The position numbers and the translations under genes are program-made. The notes under the pieces were generated by a model that was not told the origin of the DNA, made no database searches, and saw nothing but the letters and a program-made list of their open reading frames with translations. DNA of 64,000 bases from Cycas panzhihuaensis (taxonomy: Eukaryota > Cycadophyta): positions 238,893,741 to 238,957,740 of the forward strand of contig CM041465.1 in assembly GCA_023213395.1 (NCBI GenBank). Reading direction: 5' to 3'. How positions within the stretch are numbered: position 1 is the first letter of the stretch; each line of letters starts with the position of its first letter. Of the stretch, positions 60,260-64,000 are shown in pieces.

Positions 60260-62787
60260 TGTTTCACAAAAACTTAGCCTCTTTATTTTTATTTGGATTA
60301 TGTTGGTAAATTGATGTATGTTATATGGTTTTATTAATGATCATTGTGTTAAGTAATGTGACAGCAATGGTTTGGAGGCTAAAATTTTGATAGGTTAGCA
60401 GTGCGGTTTCCCTCCAAAACCTTCCTCGAGGGGTTCCAAGGGGGGCAAGAGCCCCCCTTGGACACGGGGTACGAGGGGATGGAATGCCCCTTGCAAAGAG
60501 GGGGTTTATGAGTGATAGCCCCTAACCTAAAAATCTAGCACTGGAAAGTATATTAAATTGTAAAGAGAATCAGGGTCGTTCACTCAAAATACCCTAGATT
60601 CTATGGTCAAGATTTTTACCCTATATGACACTCTCATGTAGCCTAATTTAGGGTATTTTTCATCATGTTGATAGTGTTCAATGTATTGTGAGGAGTTGGG
60701 GTGGTTGGTTGTTATTGTTATGAGTACTATGTTATAGATTATATACATTTTCTCTATTCTTTGATAATAAAGATCAATACATTTCTTATGTGGATGTTTC
60801 CCTACCACACTGCTAGGGTTTTACCACATTATATCAGGTGTATATGTGATGTTTGACTTTCTTATTTATTTTATTATTTTATCTCTAGTTTAAGAACTTG
60901 CATGTTAAATTTTAGTTTCGATTCCTATAACTAGTTGCAAGAATAGTTTAGATCTTGGTGGTAGTTTAAGCGTTGGGACCTTATCTTCTCAATACATTGA
61001 TGCATGTTGATTATATTTGATATATTAGGCCTTCTTTTATTGAAATAATGCATGATTTTTTATTGATGAAATGTAATGAATGGCGATGCAGTTGATATTC
61101 TTATTATTCCACCAATGACATAAACTATGGAAAGAGAGTTTTCTTTGTGACCAACTTAACCCCATGCTTCTTTCAAAGTTTATTATTTTTAACTTATTCA
61201 AGATTTCACCCACATTTTCATCATTATCACTTTTTGCGCCTGTAATTAATGCATTTCACCTCATTTTGGGCTTATTTACTCTCTAATAAACTCATTTTTA
61301 TGATTAAGTATTTACTAAATATTAATTTTTATCATTTTTTGATCAAATTTCCTCCTTACTAAAATTGCATTTTTCATCCTATCAAAGTGTGATTGGTCAT
61401 ATTTTTAGAATAAAATCACATTTTTAGTAGGTGAAAAATGTAACTAATCACATTTTTAACTATCATGAAGCAAAATGTTAGGCTAGCATGCCAAAAGTTT
61501 ACATGCTGCCACCCAGATTTGATGGGATTTAGTCATCTTGATTCCTATAAGTGTTAAGAGAGTCATTGTTGATTGGGATTAAGAGAGTTAAAGTGATTTT
61601 TTCTCTAATATTATGAGATTTTGTCAAGTTTTTTTTTTTAGCATTCTTAAGAACTACTACTATGACTTTGAAGACATGGTTTTCTGAAGTCTATTGGGTG
61701 AAATCTTAAAGAAGTATTATTGTTGTGTCACTACTACTTGATTGTTGATGGTCTGAGCTTCTATTTTCTTAGATCTTCATCAATTTTTTGCCTCAAACCT
61801 CTCTTGATTTAGTAAGATATTTCCTATTGAGTTCTAGACTTGTTTCATGGTATTTTAAAGGTAATTTTAGCTCAAAATTATTTCTTTTCATTCACTAATT
61901 ATTATCATACTCTCATTTAGACTTTTAATATTGAAATATATACTCAAAGGTTTGCCCTTTATGGGGTTCCTTAAGGATAGACTAGGGTGGGGCATGGTCA
62001 TCTCTCCACCATACATATAACTACTCCTTCCCACTCTCTCACAGTAGCCTATATTTCAGTTGGATTGCCATTCTCTTTTCACATTATTTGGTTCTAGTTT
62101 GGCCTCTTTAGATTTTTAATGCTTCCTCCTTTGGTCTTGCTTTAAAGGAAGGTGTATGAAAAAGTTAGTTAATTAAGAAGAAAACTTCCATTCTGAGGTG
62201 TTCTTTATAATAGGAAAGGAACATTTTTCTTGCATCTATCATTGTATGCACTTTTATTTTCAAGTTAGTTCTTGAATCTTGAGAATAGAAAGGTTGATGG
62301 TCTTATTTGATTGAAACATCTATGATTTTTAGTTTTACATCTAGTTTAAGGATTCCTTTTGGAGCTCTTATTACTGCAATTATGATAGAGCCTTTGGTGG
62401 TTAGTCTTGCATGGATGATTATTATTTAGATTTATGACTTGTCTATCATCTCATAGATTTGAAAATTATCAAAAATAGTAGTAGTTTCCTTTAAGAATCT
62501 CTTTTGTTTATGCATAATTTCATCACTTTTAAAAAGAATTGGTTTTATGTATCAAAGATGGAACATATTGGCTAGGTTTACATGTTGACCAATCTCTTTT
62601 AAAAGAAATTTACATGAAAGTTTTTGTGGTTATCTTTAGATTTTGAGTAGCATCATCTCTTTTGAAAATGAATCATGGATGTTGCATATAGGAAAGTTAT
62701 CTCATAGTTCCATATGCATCTTTAAAAAATAAACAAAAATAAAAAGAAATTACATGTATAGTTTCTAGTCTATTTGCTTTTGCTTTC

Positions 62788-62818
<31 letters not shown>

Positions 62819-63290
62819 GAATGATGTGAGTTTGATCTTGCATTTTCCTTGGTTATATTATTTTGCTCTTTCGGCTTTGCATCTTTGCAACCCTATTAAA
62901 ACCTAGAAACTAAAACAAGATGAACTATTATTTCCATTAGCTTACCCTCTCTTATATCTTAGTAAAACTTAAAAGGTTTAAATGATTACAAAGGTAGAAT
63001 CCCTAGGAAGGATATTAAGGATATTATAAGTGCAGTTATGAATGTAAAACTCCCTCATCAAGTTGTGTAGGTTACTAGATTGTATCACCCCATTTTATAT
63101 CCACACATTTTGTCGTACTCACTTTCACTAAGGTAGACAACACTACTAAATGAAGACTCCTTCTTAGGAGTTGGGAAAAGATGGTCCTTTAGGTTTTCAT
63201 GAGATTTCTATTAGATCTTCCTTAGGCCTCAACCATCTTTCTAGTATCCTTACTGAGGATCAAACCTAAGAACCCCCTAGAACACTACCA
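60260..63290 (+). repeat. 3' LTR of element 3 (interrupted by a copia solo LTR)
   Basis: Starts TGTTTCACAAAAACTTAG, ends 'aacactacca'. Without the insert it is about 2.38 kb, like the 5' LTR without its insert (about 2.35 kb). AAT microsatellite at 62788-62815. Confidence 0.9.
60347..60994 (+). mobile_element. Solo LTR of the copia family in the 3' LTR of element 3
   Basis: 648 bp, starts TGTTAAGTAATGTG, ends TCTTCTCAATA. It is flanked by perfect CATTG duplications (60342-60346 and 60995-60999). It matches 9711-10361 including the block missing from 13996-14603. The LTR text is continuous when it is removed. Confidence 0.93.
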
Positions 63291-63295
63291 TATCT

Positions 63296-64000
63296 CTTGG
63301 GGAGATCACTCTACCCTAACCTTAACGACCTTACTAGGGGTAAGGACAATATCCTTGGTTGCCCCCATGTACATGGCATTCCCTTCCTTAAAGTGAAGGG
63401 GAGCTTATTTAATCAAAGGATGAGGGAGAGTGTCCACTTAATTTGGGTCAACTAGGGGTGATCTAAGGGCCAAACACTTTTAGAAATAGAGTTTATATTG
63501 TCTAAAAGGTAAACTAAGTGTAAAACCTACTAAATACTCTTGTAAAGCCTTATTATTCTCAAAATAGTCTATCTTATGGATACTCTTTCTTGATAAGAAT
63601 GGAGGAGGAGATATGGGGGTGATGAACCCAGAGTGGTCAATCCACAACTCTACATAATCATGGGACTCTTTAGAGGAGTCCACGGGCAACCTCCTATGAC
63701 ATTATTCCCTACCTCATGGGGGGAGGGAGGGTAACTAGGATCTAGGTTATAAACTATGGTTTCATCATATAAGAAGAGAGACTCCTTATCCTTATCATCT
63801 ATAAAGGATGTCAAGGATTAAGGAGTGAGGGATTGTTGGATAGGTATGAGATCTATGCATGTGATAAAATTGATAATGTGTGGATTCTGGGATGAATTAC
63901 GAGAGGTATTACTCTTATAGAGGGTCCTAGGTCAAGATGTAGGACACAGAGAAGGGTAAGAGGGATGCCTCCTTCACATGTGGAGGAGGGATATAAGATG
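63296..64000 (-). pseudogene. Protease-RT linker and RT leader of element 4
   Basis: Minus strand. Near 63300-63400 the leader 'FKEGNAMYMGATKDIVLTP' matches element 1 at 5033-5090. The frame 63689-63480 ('YFENNKALQEYLVGFTLSLP') matches the linker of elements 2 and 3 ('HFENDEIIIEYLVGSFPSLP'). Upstream text to 64000 is coding-like but degenerate. It shows that the linker is normally present in family 1. Confidence 0.75.

Larger units (their letters stand above)
41886..63290 (+). mobile_element. Element 3: Tat-type gypsy element (family 2) with most of gag-pol
   Basis: LTRs 41886-47333 and 60260-63290 (each with an insertion), flanked by CATCT (41881-41885) and TATCT (63291-63295), a 5-bp duplication with one C to T change. 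Internal order: PBS, gag, protease, linker, RT, RNase H, integrase, 3' repeats with second RNase H, antisense gene, repeats, PPT. Closest relative: element 2. It is the most complete coding copy in the window, yet stops and frameshifts occur in every gene. Confidence 0.92.
20893..64000 (-). mobile_element. Element 4: oldest layer, minus-strand Tat element in four visible pieces
   Basis: Pieces 20893-22938, 25746-26391, 39045-41885 and 63296-64000 join into one minus-strand family-1 element when the inserts are removed. The joins are exact at the target duplications: GAGAG at 22938/25741, CTAAA at 26391/39040, and CATCT/TATCT at 41885/63291. Across the last join the RT leader is continuous and parallels element 1 at 5030-5170. 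The gag side extends beyond 64000; the LTR-proximal end with a second RNase H would lie left of element 1, outside the window. Confidence 0.88.

Noticed and set aside
1-64000. tRNA, rRNA or conventional host protein genes
   Set aside because: I saw no cloverleaf-like A/B box sets, rRNA blocks or intact multi-exon host frames; everything coding is retrotransposon-derived. A tRNAscan and BLASTX run would settle it.

Overview
This window is repeat-dense plant nuclear DNA: a stack of LTR retrotransposons nested in one another, with no host gene, rRNA or tRNA that I can support. Plant origin follows from Ty3/gypsy elements of the non-chromodomain Tat type (LTRs of 2.3-3.3 kb, a second RNase H domain far downstream of integrase, antisense accessory genes), from a Ty1/copia element primed by initiator tRNA-Met, and from plant mobile domain (PMD) sequences. 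The depth of nesting suggests a large angiosperm genome; I cannot name the species. All coding regions are broken, mostly by TAG stops where Gln (CAG) or Trp (TGG) is expected, so these are relics.

Layout. The oldest layer is element 4, a minus-strand Tat element cut into four visible pieces: 20893-22938 and 25746-26391 (antisense PMD gene, reading on the plus strand, and flanking 3' sequence), 39045-41885 (integrase to reverse transcriptase, minus strand) and 63291-64000 (protease-RT linker, minus strand). Inserted into it are: element 1 (1-20892, plus, same family, 5' LTR cut by the window edge); a solo LTR of that family (22939-25740, TSD GAGAG); element 2 (26392-39039, plus, second Tat family, TSD CTAAA), which has lost RT, RNase H and integrase; and element 3 (41886-63290, plus, second family, TSD CATCT/TATCT), which keeps gag-PR-RT-RNH-IN. 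Third-layer insertions are a Ty1/copia element in element 1 (9711-14603), a minus-strand family-1 solo LTR in the 5' LTR of element 3 (43100-46195, TSD GAAGG/GAAGA) and a copia solo LTR in the 3' LTR of element 3 (60347-60994, TSD CATTG).

How the parts work together. In an intact family-1 element, gag and pol would be read from the LTR promoter in sense, a second RNase H would lie near the 3' LTR, and between integrase and that domain an antisense gene would run the other way. This antisense gene has a PMD exon, an acidic exon, a short GT-AG intron and a last exon. Two independent copies (elements 1 and 4) agree in domain and intron position, and element 3 of the second family carries a comparable but different antisense gene. 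This repeated antisense, intron-bearing gene is the most interesting content of the window. The second-family elements also carry an unexplained short motif (about 'taatgagtataaactatg') repeated many times through their long 3' untranslated regions.
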